A stretch of DNA of 64,000 bases from Streptomyces dysideae (GTDB lineage: Bacteria > Actinomycetota > Actinomycetes > Streptomycetales > Streptomycetaceae): contig NZ_KQ949078.1 in assembly GCF_001514305.1 (NCBI RefSeq), positions 1 through 64,000 of the forward strand. The letters are read 5' to 3'. Both the position numbers and the translations under genes were made by a program. A model generated the notes under the pieces. That model was given only the letters and a program-made list of their open reading frames with translations, did not search any database and was not told the origin of the DNA. Positions 16,450 through 25,739 of the stretch are shown here, in pieces (within the stretch, counting starts at the first letter, position 1; the number at the start of each line of letters is the position of its first letter).

Positions 16450-18402
16450 TTGACGCCGACCATCGCCCCCCGCGTCCGCACCCTGGTGCTGCTGCTCCTG
16501 ACCGCGGCGGGCCTGCTCCTCGCCGGCGCCGGACCGGTCTCCGCGCACGCCGCGCTGACCGGCAGCGACCCCCGGCAGGGGGCGGTGGTCGACAAGGCCC
16601 CGACGCGGATCTCGCTCACCTTCTCCGAGTCGGTCGCGATGTCCGACGACGCCCTGCGCGTGCTCGACCCCAAGGGCAAGCGCGTCGACGACGGCAAACC
16701 GGCCAACGCCGGCGGCACCACGTACGCCGTGAAACTCCACAGCGGCCTGCCCGACGGCACCTACACCGTCAGCTACCAGATCGTCTCCGAGGACAGCCAC
16801 CCCGTCGCCGGCGCCTACACCTTCTCCATCGGCGCTCCCTCCGCCACCTCCGTCTCGGTGACCGACCAGAGCGCGGGCGGCGGGGTCGTCGGCGTGCTCT
16901 ACGGGTTCGGACGGTACGTGTCGTACGCCGGCTTCATCGTCATGGTGGGCGGCGGCGCCTTCGTCCTCGCCTGCTGGCAGCGCGGCTCCGGGGTGCGCGC
17001 CCTGCAGCGGCTCGTCGTCTCCGGATGGCTCGCGCTCACCGCGGCCACCCTCGGACTCCTCCTGCTGCGCGGCGCGTACACCAGCACCGCCAAGCTCGCC
17101 GACGTCTTCGACCTGACCCTGCTCGGACAGGTGCTGCAGACCAAGACCGGCGCGGCACTCGTCTCCCGGCTGCTGCTGCTCGCCGCGGCGGCGCTGTTCG
17201 TCGCCGTGCTGTTCGGCGCCTACGCCCGCCCGTCTCCCACCACCACCGTGAACGACGGCGCTTCGCGCCGACTGCCTGATTCAAGCGAGGACGAGGAGAA
17301 GCGGGACCTGACCTTCGGGCTCGGGATCGGCGGGACCGTCGTGGCCGCCGGGCTCGCCGCGAGCTGGGCCATGTCCGAGCACGCCTCGACCGGGCTCCAG
17401 GCAGGGCTCGCGATGCCCGTCGACATCGTCCACCTGCTCGCCGTCGCGGCCTGGCTCGGCGGGCTCGCCGCACTGCTCGTCGCCCTGTACCGATCAGCCG
17501 ACGTGCCGGTGGACTCGGCAGCCGTACAGCGCTTCTCCCGTGTCGCCTTCGGCAGCGTGCTCACGCTGGTCGCGACCGGCGTCTACCAGTCGTGGCGCCA
17601 GCTCGGCTCGTGGTCGGCGTTCACCGGCACCCGGTACGGACAGCTGCTGCTCCTCAAGATCGGGCTCGTGCTGCTGCTGGTCGGCGTCGCGTGGATCTCA
17701 CGGCGGTGGACGGCCCGGCTGGCGGACACCACGGCCACGCGCGCGCGTGAGCCCGAGAAGGAACACGTCAACGCGGGCGCCACCGCCGGTGACTCCGAGC
17801 ATGCCGCGGCCGGCGACTCCAAGCGCGCCGCCCAACTCGCCCGACAGCGGGCCGCCATCGACACCGCACGCCAGAAACGGCAGCGGGACGCCGACCCCAA
17901 CCGCTTCGGACTGCGCCGCTCGGTGCTCGCCGAAGCGGGCGTCGCCGTCGTCCTCCTCGCCGTCACCACCATCCTCACGTCGACCGAACCGGGACGTACG
18001 GAGGAGGAGGCCCGGGCGGCCACCTCGTCGTCCGCCTCCGCCTCCGCCGACACGTCTTCCGGGGCACTGACCCTGGACATGTCGTTCGACACCGGCGGCG
18101 AGGACGGCAAGGGACTCGTACGCATCGACCTCGACCCCGCGCGCGTGGGCGGCAACGAGATGCACGTCTACGTGGAGCGGCCCAACGGCCGCGCCTTCGA
18201 CATCCCCGAGGTGAAGGTCGCCTTCACCCTCGAGTCCCAGGACATCGGGCCGCTGCCCGTCGTCCCCGACCACATCACGACCGGACACTGGACGGCGACC
18301 GGAGTGCAGATCCCCATGGCGGGCGAATGGAGCATCGCCGTGACCGTCCGGACCTCCGACATCGACCAGACCACTGTCTCCAAGAACGCGCAGATCGGCT
18401 GA
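16450..18402 (+). CDS. CopC-CopD fusion copper resistance/import protein (YcnJ-like)
   Basis: The 650-residue protein has a signal sequence followed by mature N-terminal His (SAHAALTGSDPRQGAVVD), a CopC beta-sandwich (about 34-125) with a second His-containing motif SEDSHPVAGAYTFS, and a CopD membrane domain with about eight helices (150-420). A charged cytoplasmic loop rich in Ala and Arg (about 425-485) precedes a ninth helix, and a C-terminal extracytoplasmic domain (about 530-650) follows. The TTG start at 16450 follows GGAGGGACCACCC. It probably moves or binds copper at the membrane. Confidence 0.9.
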   Translation: MTPTIAPRVRTLVLLLLTAAGLLLAGAGPVSAHAALTGSDPRQGAVVDKAPTRISLTFSESVAMSDDALRVLDPKGKRVDDGKPANAGGTTYAVKLHSGLPDGTYTVSYQIVSEDSHPVAGAYTFSIGAPSATSVSVTDQSAGGGVVGVLYGFGRYVSYAGFIVMVGGGAFVLACWQRGSGVRALQRLVVSGWLALTAATLGLLLLRGAYTSTAKLADVFDLTLLGQVLQTKTGAALVSRLLLLAAAALFVAVLFGAYARPSPTTTVNDGASRRLPDSSEDEEKRDLTFGLGIGGTVVAAGLAASWAMSEHASTGLQAGLAMPVDIVHLLAVAAWLGGLAALLVALYRSADVPVDSAAVQRFSRVAFGSVLTLVATGVYQSWRQLGSWSAFTGTRYGQLLLLKIGLVLLLVGVAWISRRWTARLADTTATRAREPEKEHVNAGATAGDSEHAAAGDSKRAAQLARQRAAIDTARQKRQRDADPNRFGLRRSVLAEAGVAVVLLAVTTILTSTEPGRTEEEARAATSSSASASADTSSGALTLDMSFDTGGEDGKGLVRIDLDPARVGGNEMHVYVERPNGRAFDIPEVKVAFTLESQDIGPLPVVPDHITTGHWTATGVQIPMAGEWSIAVTVRTSDIDQTTVSKNAQIG

Positions 18403-18410
18403 ACCACACC

Positions 18411-19709
18411 ATGGCTGACCAGTCCATTCCGGAGGCCCGCACCCCCGAGACGGCACTCAATGCGGGCGTTTCCGAAAACTCATCCCCTGAAGAGGGCGTT
18501 TCGCGGCGACGACTGCTCGGTACCGCCGGCGCCACCGGGCTCGTACTCGGCGCGGCCGGCGGAGCCGTGGGGTACGCCGCCCGGCCCGCCGAAGCCACAC
18601 CGCTCGCCTCACTCGGCACCGGCCAGTCGATGTTTCACGGGAAACATCAGCCCGGCATCACCCAGGGCCTCCAGGCCCGCGGCCACCTCGTCGCCTTCGA
18701 CCTGGCGGCGGGCTCGGGCCGCGAGGAAGCGGCCGCACTGCTGCGCCGCTGGTCGGAAACAGCCCGACGGCTGATGGCGGGCGAGGCGGCAAAGCAGGAC
18801 GACACCGATGTCGCCCGGGACGCGGGACCCTCGTCCCTGACTCTCACCTTCGGCTTCGGGCACAGCTTCTTCGGCCGCACCGGCCTGGAGAAGCAGCGCC
18901 CGGTCGCGCTCGACCCGCTGCCCGACTTCTCCTCCGACCAGCTCGACAAGTCCCGCAGCAACGGCGACCTGTGGGTACAGATCGGCGCCGACGACGCGCT
19001 GGTCGCCTTCCACGCCCTGCGCGCCATCCAGAAGGACGCGGGCAGCGCGGCCCGGATCCGCTGGCAGATGAACGGCTTCAACCGCTCGCCTGGCGCCACC
19101 GCCCAGCCCATGACGGCCCGCAACCTCATGGGCCAGATGGACGGCACGCGCAATCCGAAGCCGACGGAGTCCGACTTCGACCAGCGGATCTTCGTGCCCG
19201 CCTCCGGCTCGAAGGACCCGGCCTGGATGGCGAACGGCTCCTACGCCGTCGTACGCCGCATCCGGATGCTCCTCGACGACTGGGAGCAGCTCTCGGTCAA
19301 GGAGCAGGAGGACGTCGTCGGGCGCCGCAAGTCCAACGGCGCACCGCTGTCCGGGGGCACCGAGACGACCGAGATGGACCTGGAGAAGACCGACACCCAG
19401 GGCAATCTCATCGTCCCGATCAACGCCCACGCACGCATCAGCCGCCCCGACCAGAACGGCGGCGCGGCAATGCTCCGCCGCCCCTTCTCCTACCACGACG
19501 GCTTCGACACGGACGGCGTGCCCGACGCGGGCCTCCTCTTCGTCTGCTGGCAGGCCGACCCCCTGCGCGCCTTCGTCCCGGTCCAGCGCAAGCTCGACCG
19601 CGGGGACGCGCTGTCGAAGTTCATCCGCCATGAGGCGAGCGGCCTGTTCGCGGTGCCGGGCGGGGCGGCAGAGGGGGAGTATGTGGGGCAGCGGTTGCTG
19701 GAGGGGTGA
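18411..19709 (+). CDS. Tat-exported Dyp-type haem peroxidase
   Basis: The 432-residue protein has a twin-arginine signal (SRRRLL at 31-36, hydrophobic region GATGLVLGAAGG) and a Dyp fold with the GQMDGTRNP motif carrying the catalytic Asp and an INAHARISRP segment carrying the probable proximal haem His. Dyp peroxidases oxidise dyes, lignin models or iron-porphyrin using H2O2. Export by Tat implies folding with haem before secretion. It directly follows copCD (8 nt gap), linking it to extracytoplasmic metal and redox chemistry. The coding sequence contains a one-mismatch ParB-site-like palindrome at 18632-18645. Confidence 0.92.
   Translation: MADQSIPEARTPETALNAGVSENSSPEEGVSRRRLLGTAGATGLVLGAAGGAVGYAARPAEATPLASLGTGQSMFHGKHQPGITQGLQARGHLVAFDLAAGSGREEAAALLRRWSETARRLMAGEAAKQDDTDVARDAGPSSLTLTFGFGHSFFGRTGLEKQRPVALDPLPDFSSDQLDKSRSNGDLWVQIGADDALVAFHALRAIQKDAGSAARIRWQMNGFNRSPGATAQPMTARNLMGQMDGTRNPKPTESDFDQRIFVPASGSKDPAWMANGSYAVVRRIRMLLDDWEQLSVKEQEDVVGRRKSNGAPLSGGTETTEMDLEKTDTQGNLIVPINAHARISRPDQNGGAAMLRRPFSYHDGFDTDGVPDAGLLFVCWQADPLRAFVPVQRKLDRGDALSKFIRHEASGLFAVPGGAAEGEYVGQRLLEG
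18632..18645 (+). promoter_or_regulatory. parS-like palindrome, one mismatch, within coding sequence
   Basis: GTTTCACGGGAAAC differs at one base from the Streptomyces parS consensus GTTTCACGTGAAAC and lies inside a 20-bp palindrome with arms GATGTTTC/GAAACATC. It falls in the Dyp peroxidase gene. Binding by ParB is possible but the mismatch is in the CACGTG core. Confidence 0.35.
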
Positions 19710-19779
19710 GGGGCATCCCTTGGAGGGGCTGCGGCGAGCTGTGTACGCCGGGTTTCGCAAGCCCCATTAGGGTGAGGTC

Positions 19780-20712
19780 ATGCCAGCGAGCTATGCGTAT
19801 CTCGGTCCCGAAGGCACCTTCACCGAAGTCGCCCTGCGCACTCTTCCCGAGACGGCCACCCGGGAGCTGATCCCGTACGTGTCCGTGCAGTCCGCGCTCG
19901 ACGCGGTGCGCACCGGCGAGGCCGAGGCCGCGTTCGTGCCGATCGAGAACTCCGTCGAGGGCGGGATCACCACCACGCTCGACGAGCTGGTCGCGGGCGC
20001 GCCGCTGATGATCTACCGCGAGGTCCTGCTGTCGATCACCTTCGCACTGCTGGTCCGGCCCGGTACGAAGCTCTCGGACATCAAGACGGTCTCCGCGCAC
20101 CCCGCCGCCCAGCCGCAGGTGCGCAACTGGCTGAAGAAGAACCTCCCGGACGCCCTCTGGGAGTCGGCCGCCTCGAACGCGGACGCCGCGCGGCTGGTCC
20201 AGGAGGGCCAGTACGACGCCGCCTTCGCGGGCGAGTTCGCGGCCGCCCGGTACGGCCTTGAGGCCCTGGAGACCAAGATCCACGACGCCGAGAACGCGCA
20301 GACGCGGTTCGTGCTGGTCGGCCGGCCCGCCCGGCCCGCGGCGCCGACCGGCGCGGACAAGACGTCCATCGTGCTGTGGCAGCGCGACGACCATCCCGGC
20401 GGGCTGCGCGACCTGCTGGGCGAGTTCGCCACCCGCGGCATCAACCTGATGCTGCTGCAGTCCCGGCCGACCGGCGCGGGCATCGGCGACTACTGCTTCT
20501 GCATCGACGCCGAGGGCCATATCTCCGACCGCCGGGTGGCCGAGGCCCTGATGGGGCTCAAGCGGATCTGCCGCCAGGTGCGGTTCCTGGGCTCGTACCC
20601 GCGTGCGGACGCGAGCGTGGCGGACGTGCGTGCTCCGCTGCCGGGGACGTCGGACGAGGAGTTCGTCGCGGCCTCGGACTGGGTGGCGCGGTGCCAGGAC
20701 GGCCGTTTCTAG
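19780..20712 (+). CDS. pheA: Prephenate dehydratase
   Basis: The 310-residue monofunctional enzyme converts prephenate to phenylpyruvate in phenylalanine synthesis. It starts with the family signature YAYLGPEGTFTEVAL and contains PIENSVEGGITTTLDEL and the TRF catalytic motif in AQTRFVLVGR. A C-terminal ACT domain (TSIVLWQRDDHPGGLRDLL, RGINLMLLQSRPTG) predicts feedback control by phenylalanine. There is no chorismate mutase domain, as usual in actinobacteria. Confidence 0.96.
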   Translation: MPASYAYLGPEGTFTEVALRTLPETATRELIPYVSVQSALDAVRTGEAEAAFVPIENSVEGGITTTLDELVAGAPLMIYREVLLSITFALLVRPGTKLSDIKTVSAHPAAQPQVRNWLKKNLPDALWESAASNADAARLVQEGQYDAAFAGEFAAARYGLEALETKIHDAENAQTRFVLVGRPARPAAPTGADKTSIVLWQRDDHPGGLRDLLGEFATRGINLMLLQSRPTGAGIGDYCFCIDAEGHISDRRVAEALMGLKRICRQVRFLGSYPRADASVADVRAPLPGTSDEEFVAASDWVARCQDGRF

Positions 20713-21265
20713 GGCGTTCCCCTTGGGTTTCTGGGGCGTTTCCTGCTGCTCCTACCTGCATATTTTCGTTATCCACAGGCGTTATCCACAGGTTGGCTTC
20801 TCGACGTGGGGACAAGTCGACAACGAAGTACCACTCAGTCGACAAATCGTCCTGCGGCCCCCAAGTTCGTCCACAGCCCCACAGGTCACCCTTCGTCCAC
20901 TCGTTTCCTTTGATCAATCCTTTGAGGTGACCCATTTCCACTCGAAAGTGGGCACACAGAGGGTTTGGCTAGGGAATTCTTCGCCCCGCACACCCCGATT
21001 CGGAATGATCACTTCCGGCATCCACAGATCTTTCGCACAGCCTGTGGATAACTTTCCGGGGCTGTGGATCCCTGTGGACGGGGCGGCCCCAAGTCCCGTT
21101 CCCCACAAGGAAATCGAGTCAACCGGACCCCTGGCACCCGACCCGTTCCGGTGAGTGAGGCACCTTTTTATTGACACCCGCCGCAATTCCTTCATAACGG
21201 TACGTAAGGTGCAGTCCGGAATAGTGAGTCGTGAGCTCTCACCCCGCACCGGTAGCCTTGACCGC
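20713..21265 (+). other. pheA-serS intergenic region with DnaA-box-like cluster
   Basis: The 553-bp region has no credible gene but at least seven 9-mers ending TCCACA. Three are TTATCCACA (20769-20777 and 20782-20790 on plus, 21043-21051 on minus). Others are TCGTCCACA (20867-20875), GCATCCACA (21018-21026), and minus-strand GGATCCACA (21063-21071) and CCGTCCACA (21073-21081). These match the DnaA box pattern closely. The two leftmost are in direct repeat 13 bp apart. The stretch is also less GC-rich than its neighbours. Confidence 0.65.
21171..21200 (+). promoter_or_regulatory. Possible serS promoter
   Basis: TTGACA (21171-21176) is a perfect -35 hexamer; a weak -10 candidate TAACGG (21195-21200) lies 18 nt downstream. 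The predicted start would be about 60 nt before the serS GTG. Only the -35 is strong. Confidence 0.35.
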
Positions 21266-22543
21266 GTGATTGACCTTCGCCTGCTCCGTGAGGACCCCGA
21301 CCGTGCGCGCGCCTCCCAGCGCGCCCGTGGAGAGGACGTCGCGCTCGTCGACTCCCTCCTGTCTGCCGACGAGCGGCGCAGGTCGTCCGGCGTCCGCTTC
21401 GACGAGCTGCGTGCCGAACAGAAGTCGCTCGGCAAGCTCATCCCCAAGGCCTCCGGAGACGAGAAGGCCGAGCTGCTGAAGAAGGCGAGCCAGCTCGCCG
21501 CCGACGTCAAGGCCGCCGACGCCGAGCGTGACGCGGCCGACACCGAGACCCAGGAGCTCCTCCTCCGACTCAGCAACCTCGTCCACCCGGACGTCCCCGT
21601 GGGCGGCGAGGAGGACTTCGTCACCCTCGAGACGCACGGCACGATCCGCGACTTCGGCGCCGAGGGCTTCGAGCCCAAGGACCACCTGGAGCTCGGCCAG
21701 ATCCTCGGCGCGATCGACGTGGAGCGCGGCGCCAAGGTCTCCGGCTCCCGCTTCTACTTCCTCACCGGCGTCGGCGCCCTGCTCGAGCTGGCCCTGGTCA
21801 ACGCGGCGATCGCCCAGGCCACGGCGGCCGGCTTCACGCCGATGCTGACCCCGGCGCTGGTCCGCCCGCAGTCGATGGCCGGCACCGGCTTCCTCGGCCA
21901 GGCGGCCCAGGACGTCTACCACCTCGACAAGGACGACCTGTACCTCGTCGGCACGTCCGAGGTCCCGCTCGCGGCGTACCACATGGACGAGATCATCGAC
22001 GCCGACCGTCTGCCGCTGCGCTACGCGGGCTTCTCGCCCTGCTTCCGCCGCGAGGCCGGCTCGCACGGCAAGGACACCCGGGGCATCTTCCGCGTGCACC
22101 AGTTCGACAAGGTCGAGATGTTCTCCTACGTCTCCCCCGAGGACTCGCAGGCCGAGCACCAGCGCCTGCTGGAGTGGGAGAAGCAGTGGCTGACGTCGCT
22201 GGAGCTGCCGTACCGCGTCATCGATGTCGCCTCCGGTGACCTCGGCTCCTCGGCCGCCCGCAAGTTCGACTGCGAGGCGTGGATCCCGACCCAGGGCAAG
22301 TACCGCGAGCTGACCTCGACGTCGGACTGCACCGAGTTCCAGTCCCGCCGGCTGTCGATCCGCGTCCGCGACGGCAAGCAGGTCAAGCCGCTGGCCACGC
22401 TCAACGGCACGCTGTGCGCCGTACCGCGCACGATCGTGGCGATCCTGGAGAACCACCAGCAGGCCGACGGCTCCGTCCGGGTCCCCGAGGTGCTGCGCCC
22501 GTACCTGGGTGGCCGGGAGGTCCTGGAGCCGGTCGCCAAGTGA
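21266..22543 (+). CDS. serS: Seryl-tRNA synthetase
   Basis: The 425-residue class II synthetase starts with [17 protein letters not shown]. An N-terminal long coiled-coil arm (about 28-110) contacts the long variable arm of tRNA-Ser, and the catalytic core has motif 2 around [27 protein letters not shown] and motif 3 around [24 protein letters not shown] 21266 gives the standard N-terminus; the frame is open upstream but not conserved in character. Its stop overlaps the GTG of the HAD gene. Confidence 0.97.
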   Translation: MIDLRLLREDPDRARASQRARGEDVALVDSLLSADERRRSSGVRFDELRAEQKSLGKLIPKASGDEKAELLKKASQLAADVKAADAERDAADTETQELLLRLSNLVHPDVPVGGEEDFVTLETHGTIRDFGAEGFEPKDHLELGQILGAIDVERGAKVSGSRFYFLTGVGALLELALVNAAIAQATAAGFTPMLTPALVRPQSMAGTGFLGQAAQDVYHLDKDDLYLVGTSEVPLAAYHMDEIIDADRLPLRYAGFSPCFRREAGSHGKDTRGIFRVHQFDKVEMFSYVSPEDSQAEHQRLLEWEKQWLTSLELPYRVIDVASGDLGSSAARKFDCEAWIPTQGKYRELTSTSDCTEFQSRRLSIRVRDGKQVKPLATLNGTLCAVPRTIVAILENHQQADGSVRVPEVLRPYLGGREVLEPVAK

Positions 22544-23346
22544 CGGCCGACGGCTTCCCCTTCGGACTGATCGCGACCGACCTCGACGGAACGCTCCTGC
22601 GCTCCGACGAGTCGGTCTCGCGGCGCACCCGTGACGCGCTCGCCGCGGCCACCGCGGCGGGCGCCGCGCACATCGTGGTGACGGGGCGCTCCGTCCCGTG
22701 GACCCGGCACATCCTCGACGACCTGGGCTACGCGGGCCTCGCCGTCTGCGGGCAGGGCGCGCAGGTGTACCACGCGGGCGAGCACCGGCTGCTGACCTCG
22801 GTCACCCTGGACCGGCAGCTCGCGGGTGTGGCCCTGGCCAAGATCGAGGCGGAGACCGGCCCGCTGTTCCTGGCGGCGAGCCGCGACGGCCTGGACGGTG
22901 ACGTGCTGGTCGGGCCCGGCTACGAGGTGCAGGGCACGCTCCCGGCGACGCCGTTCACGGACGCGGCCGACCTGTGGACCGCGCCGCTGAACAAGCTCTA
23001 CATCCAGCACCCGACCCTCACGGACGACGAGCTCGCCGAGGTGGCCCAGCGCGCCGCCGGTGGTTTCGTCACGGTCACCATGGCCGGCGAGGGCATCGTG
23101 GAGCTCCTCCCCCTCGGCCTCTCCAAGGCCACGGGCCTGTCCCTGGCGGCCCGCCGCCTGCGTCTCAAGGCCGCCGGCACGATCGCCTTCGGCGACATGC
23201 CCAACGACATCCCGATGTTCGCCTGGGCGGCCCGGGGCGTGGCGATGGCCAACGCCCATGTGGAACTGACGGCGGTGGCGGACGAGGTGACGTCCTCCAA
23301 CGAGGAGGACGGAATCGCGGTGGTGGTGGAGCGGTTGCTGGGCTGA
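22540..23346 (+). CDS. Cof-type HAD hydrolase
   Basis: The 268-residue HAD phosphatase has motif [14 protein letters not shown] (nucleophile Asp), motif II VVTGRS, the Lys in [15 protein letters not shown] and motif [16 protein letters not shown]. Cof-type members dephosphorylate small sugar or cofactor phosphates; the substrate here is unknown. GTG 22540 overlaps the serS stop by 4 nt, so it is translationally coupled to serS. Confidence 0.9.
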   Translation: MTADGFPFGLIATDLDGTLLRSDESVSRRTRDALAAATAAGAAHIVVTGRSVPWTRHILDDLGYAGLAVCGQGAQVYHAGEHRLLTSVTLDRQLAGVALAKIEAETGPLFLAASRDGLDGDVLVGPGYEVQGTLPATPFTDAADLWTAPLNKLYIQHPTLTDDELAEVAQRAAGGFVTVTMAGEGIVELLPLGLSKATGLSLAARRLRLKAAGTIAFGDMPNDIPMFAWAARGVAMANAHVELTAVADEVTSSNEEDGIAVVVERLLG

Positions 23347-23386
23347 GCTTCGCAAGTGCCCTGCGGCTGTGAGCACTCACGGTGTG

Positions 23387-23492
<106 letters not shown>

Positions 23493-23766
23493 GGGTGGGC
23501 GGCCTCACGCGAGAGCGAGTCGCGTGCTCGAAGCGGCCGCCCCGGGCAGCTCCCCCTGCGGAGCGGGCTCTTCGGAGCGGTAGCTACTCCGGAGTCCGCC
23601 GCGGGCTGCCCTGAAGGGAGCTGGACGTACTGCCGTGCATGGACATCGTCCCGCTCCTCTCCCGGTGTGTGGCGCCGACCCCGTACGTCCGGCGTTGTGT
23701 GGACATAACCACTGTGCCTGTACGAGGAGTTGGGCGCCACCGATTAAAGAGCGGCCGTACGACGTC

Positions 23767-24006
23767 CTACCGGCGCCGCCACCTGCGACGGCGTCCCTTG
23801 CTGAAGAACCACCCGGCGGGCGGCTCGTCGGAGCGCCAGGGCTGCGGCTCGGGCTCGGTGTCGCGCCAGCGCGCGGCCAGCATGCGGGCCCGGGCGGACG
23901 GTTCGGAGGTCTCGGCGGACCGTATGAAGTCCTCGTCCAGGACCAGGTCGTCCCACCCGCCCCCGGACTGCTCACGGTCGTCGTACTGCGGCGTCTCGCC
24001 TGCCAT
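23767..24006 (-). CDS. Small conserved actinobacterial protein, function unknown
   Basis: The 79-residue protein has an acidic centre (GWDDLVLDEDFIRSAE), then ARARMLAARWRDTEPEPQPWRSDEPPAGWFF and a strongly basic C-terminus (KGRRRRWRRR). No signal or membrane segment is seen. I recall very similar short proteins in other Streptomyces at this position, which together with the ordered composition supports a real gene. Function is unknown. Confidence 0.7.
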   Translation of the reverse strand: MAGETPQYDDREQSGGGWDDLVLDEDFIRSAETSEPSARARMLAARWRDTEPEPQPWRSDEPPAGWFFSKGRRRRWRRR

Positions 24007-24097
24007 CCCCGTCCTCCTAGCCGTCCAGCCGTCCCCCCGTCCCTTGTTGCCCAGTGTGCCTGGACAGAGGTGAAGCCCCCGTCAAGATCCGAGTTGC

Positions 24098-24817
24098 CTA
24101 CTCCTCCCCGGCCAGCGTCAGCGACCGCAGCTTCTGCCCCGCGTACCAGGTCGCCAGTACGGTGACCGCCGCCAACAGCACGGTCGCGGTGGGCAGTCCG
24201 ACGTCGGACGTCACCATGTCTCCTCCGGAGACCTTCTGCGCCACGGCCAGCGCCCACTGTTGGACGCTCAGCGTGCGCGCGCCCTCCACCAGCGAGCCGA
24301 ACAGGGCCTCCCAGACCAGGGCGTAGACGAGGCCGAAGACCACCGCGTGCCGGGACACCGTGCCGAGCAGCAGGAAGAGCGCGGCGTAGGCGATGGAGGC
24401 GACCAGGGCGGCCACCGTGTAGGCGACGGCGATCTGCTGGCCGTTGCCGTTCAGGATGAGGCCCGCGACGAGTGTGGGCACCGCCGAGAAGACCATCGTG
24501 ACGGCGATCGCGACGATCAGCTTGGTGAAGATGATCGTGGGCCGCTTGATGGGCTTGGACAGCAGGTAGACGACGGAGCCGTCGTCGATCTCCGGGCCGA
24601 TCGCGCCGGTGCCGGCGATGACGCCGATGATCGGCACCATGGTGGCGAGCGCGAGGCCGCCCAGGACGTCGGCGGCCGTCTGGTCGTCGGCGCCGGCGAG
24701 GCCGCGCACGGCCACGGCGATGACGATGAGCAGCAGTGGCAGGGCGCCCAGGATGAGGGCCCGGCGGCGGCCGAGCAGGGCTCGGTAGGTGAGTCGGGCG
24801 ACTGTGGGGTCGTACAT
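24098..24817 (-). CDS. ABC-2 type transporter permease
   Basis: The 239-residue protein has six hydrophobic segments, a short N-terminus MYDPTVARLTYRALLGRRRA and the ABC-2 motif VIAGTGAIGPEIDDGSVVYLLSKPIKR. It pairs with the ATPase at 24828. ATG 24817 follows AGGAGGCCGAAG; longer readings of the frame run into the upstream gene. Substrate unknown; the class often exports lipids or antibiotics. Confidence 0.88.
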   Translation of the reverse strand: MYDPTVARLTYRALLGRRRALILGALPLLLIVIAVAVRGLAGADDQTAADVLGGLALATMVPIIGVIAGTGAIGPEIDDGSVVYLLSKPIKRPTIIFTKLIVAIAVTMVFSAVPTLVAGLILNGNGQQIAVAYTVAALVASIAYAALFLLLGTVSRHAVVFGLVYALVWEALFGSLVEGARTLSVQQWALAVAQKVSGGDMVTSDVGLPTATVLLAAVTVLATWYAGQKLRSLTLAGEE

Positions 24818-24827
24818 CTTCGGCCTC

Positions 24828-25739
24828 CTACGCCGCGACGAGATACGAGAAGACGGACTCGAGGGACTCGTCGGACGGCGAGACCGTGAGCAGCCGGATG
24901 CCGTGGTCCCTGGCCACCCTCGGCAACAGGGCCGTGAACCGGCCGAAGTCGACGGCCTGGACGCGCAGCACACCCTCCGTGAGGTCGACTTCGATGCCGG
25001 ACGTCGACGGGTCGGCGATCAGCGCGGCCGCGAGGGCTCGGTCGTCGCTGGAGCGCACCAGGTAGCGGTGCGGCCGGTCGGTCATCAGACGGCGGATCCG
25101 GCGGAAGTCGCCGCTGGCCGCGTGCCGTCCGGCGACGACGACCTCGATGTGGCGGGCGAGCTGCTCGACCTCTTCGAGGATGTGGGACGAGAACAGCACG
25201 GTGCGGCCCTCGTCGCCCATGCGCCGCAGCAGGTCCATGAGCTGCATGCGCTGGCGCGGGTCCATGCCGTTGAAGGGCTCGTCGAGCAGGAGCAGCGACG
25301 GGTCGTGGACCAGGGCGGACGCCATCTTCACGCGCTGCCGCATGCCCTTGGAGTACGTCTGGATCTTGCGGTCCTGCGCGTACTCCATCTCGACGGTGGC
25401 GAGTGCCCGCTGGGCGGCCTTGGCGCCCAGGCCGTGCAACTCGGCGTTGGCGACGACGAATTCGCGGCCGGTGAGGAAGTCGTACATCGCCTCACGCTCG
25501 GGGACGATGCCGATGTGCTGGTAGATCGACTCGTTGCGCCACACCTGCCGGCCGTCGAGAGTGACGGTGCCGGTGGAGGGGGCCAGGAAGCCGCCCATCA
25601 TGTTGATGAGGGTGGACTTTCCGGCGCCGTTGGGGCCGAGGAGGCCGGTGACGCCGGGGCCGATCGTCATGGTGATGTCGTTGACGGCGACCACGTTGCC
25701 GAACCAGCGGGAGACGTGGTCGAGGGCGAGTGTGGTCAC
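24828..25739 (-). CDS. ABC transporter ATP-binding protein
   Basis: The 303-residue ATPase has Walker A GPNGAGKST, signature YSKGMRQRV, Walker B LLLLDEPFNG and switch His in SSHILEEVEQ. The C-terminal 80 residues are an extra domain. It partners the permease at 24098 (gap of 10 nt), and its start overlaps the end of the next permease gene, so the four genes form one operon. Confidence 0.92.
   Translation of the reverse strand: MTTLALDHVSRWFGNVVAVNDITMTIGPGVTGLLGPNGAGKSTLINMMGGFLAPSTGTVTLDGRQVWRNESIYQHIGIVPEREAMYDFLTGREFVVANAELHGLGAKAAQRALATVEMEYAQDRKIQTYSKGMRQRVKMASALVHDPSLLLLDEPFNGMDPRQRMQLMDLLRRMGDEGRTVLFSSHILEEVEQLARHIEVVVAGRHAASGDFRRIRRLMTDRPHRYLVRSSDDRALAAALIADPSTSGIEVDLTEGVLRVQAVDFGRFTALLPRVARDHGIRLLTVSPSDESLESVFSYLVAA

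Noticed and set aside
20713..21265. T-box or other tRNA-sensing leader before serS
   Set aside because: No T-box sequence (AGGGTGGNACCGCG) or specifier loop was found; the sequence is dominated by TCCACA repeats.
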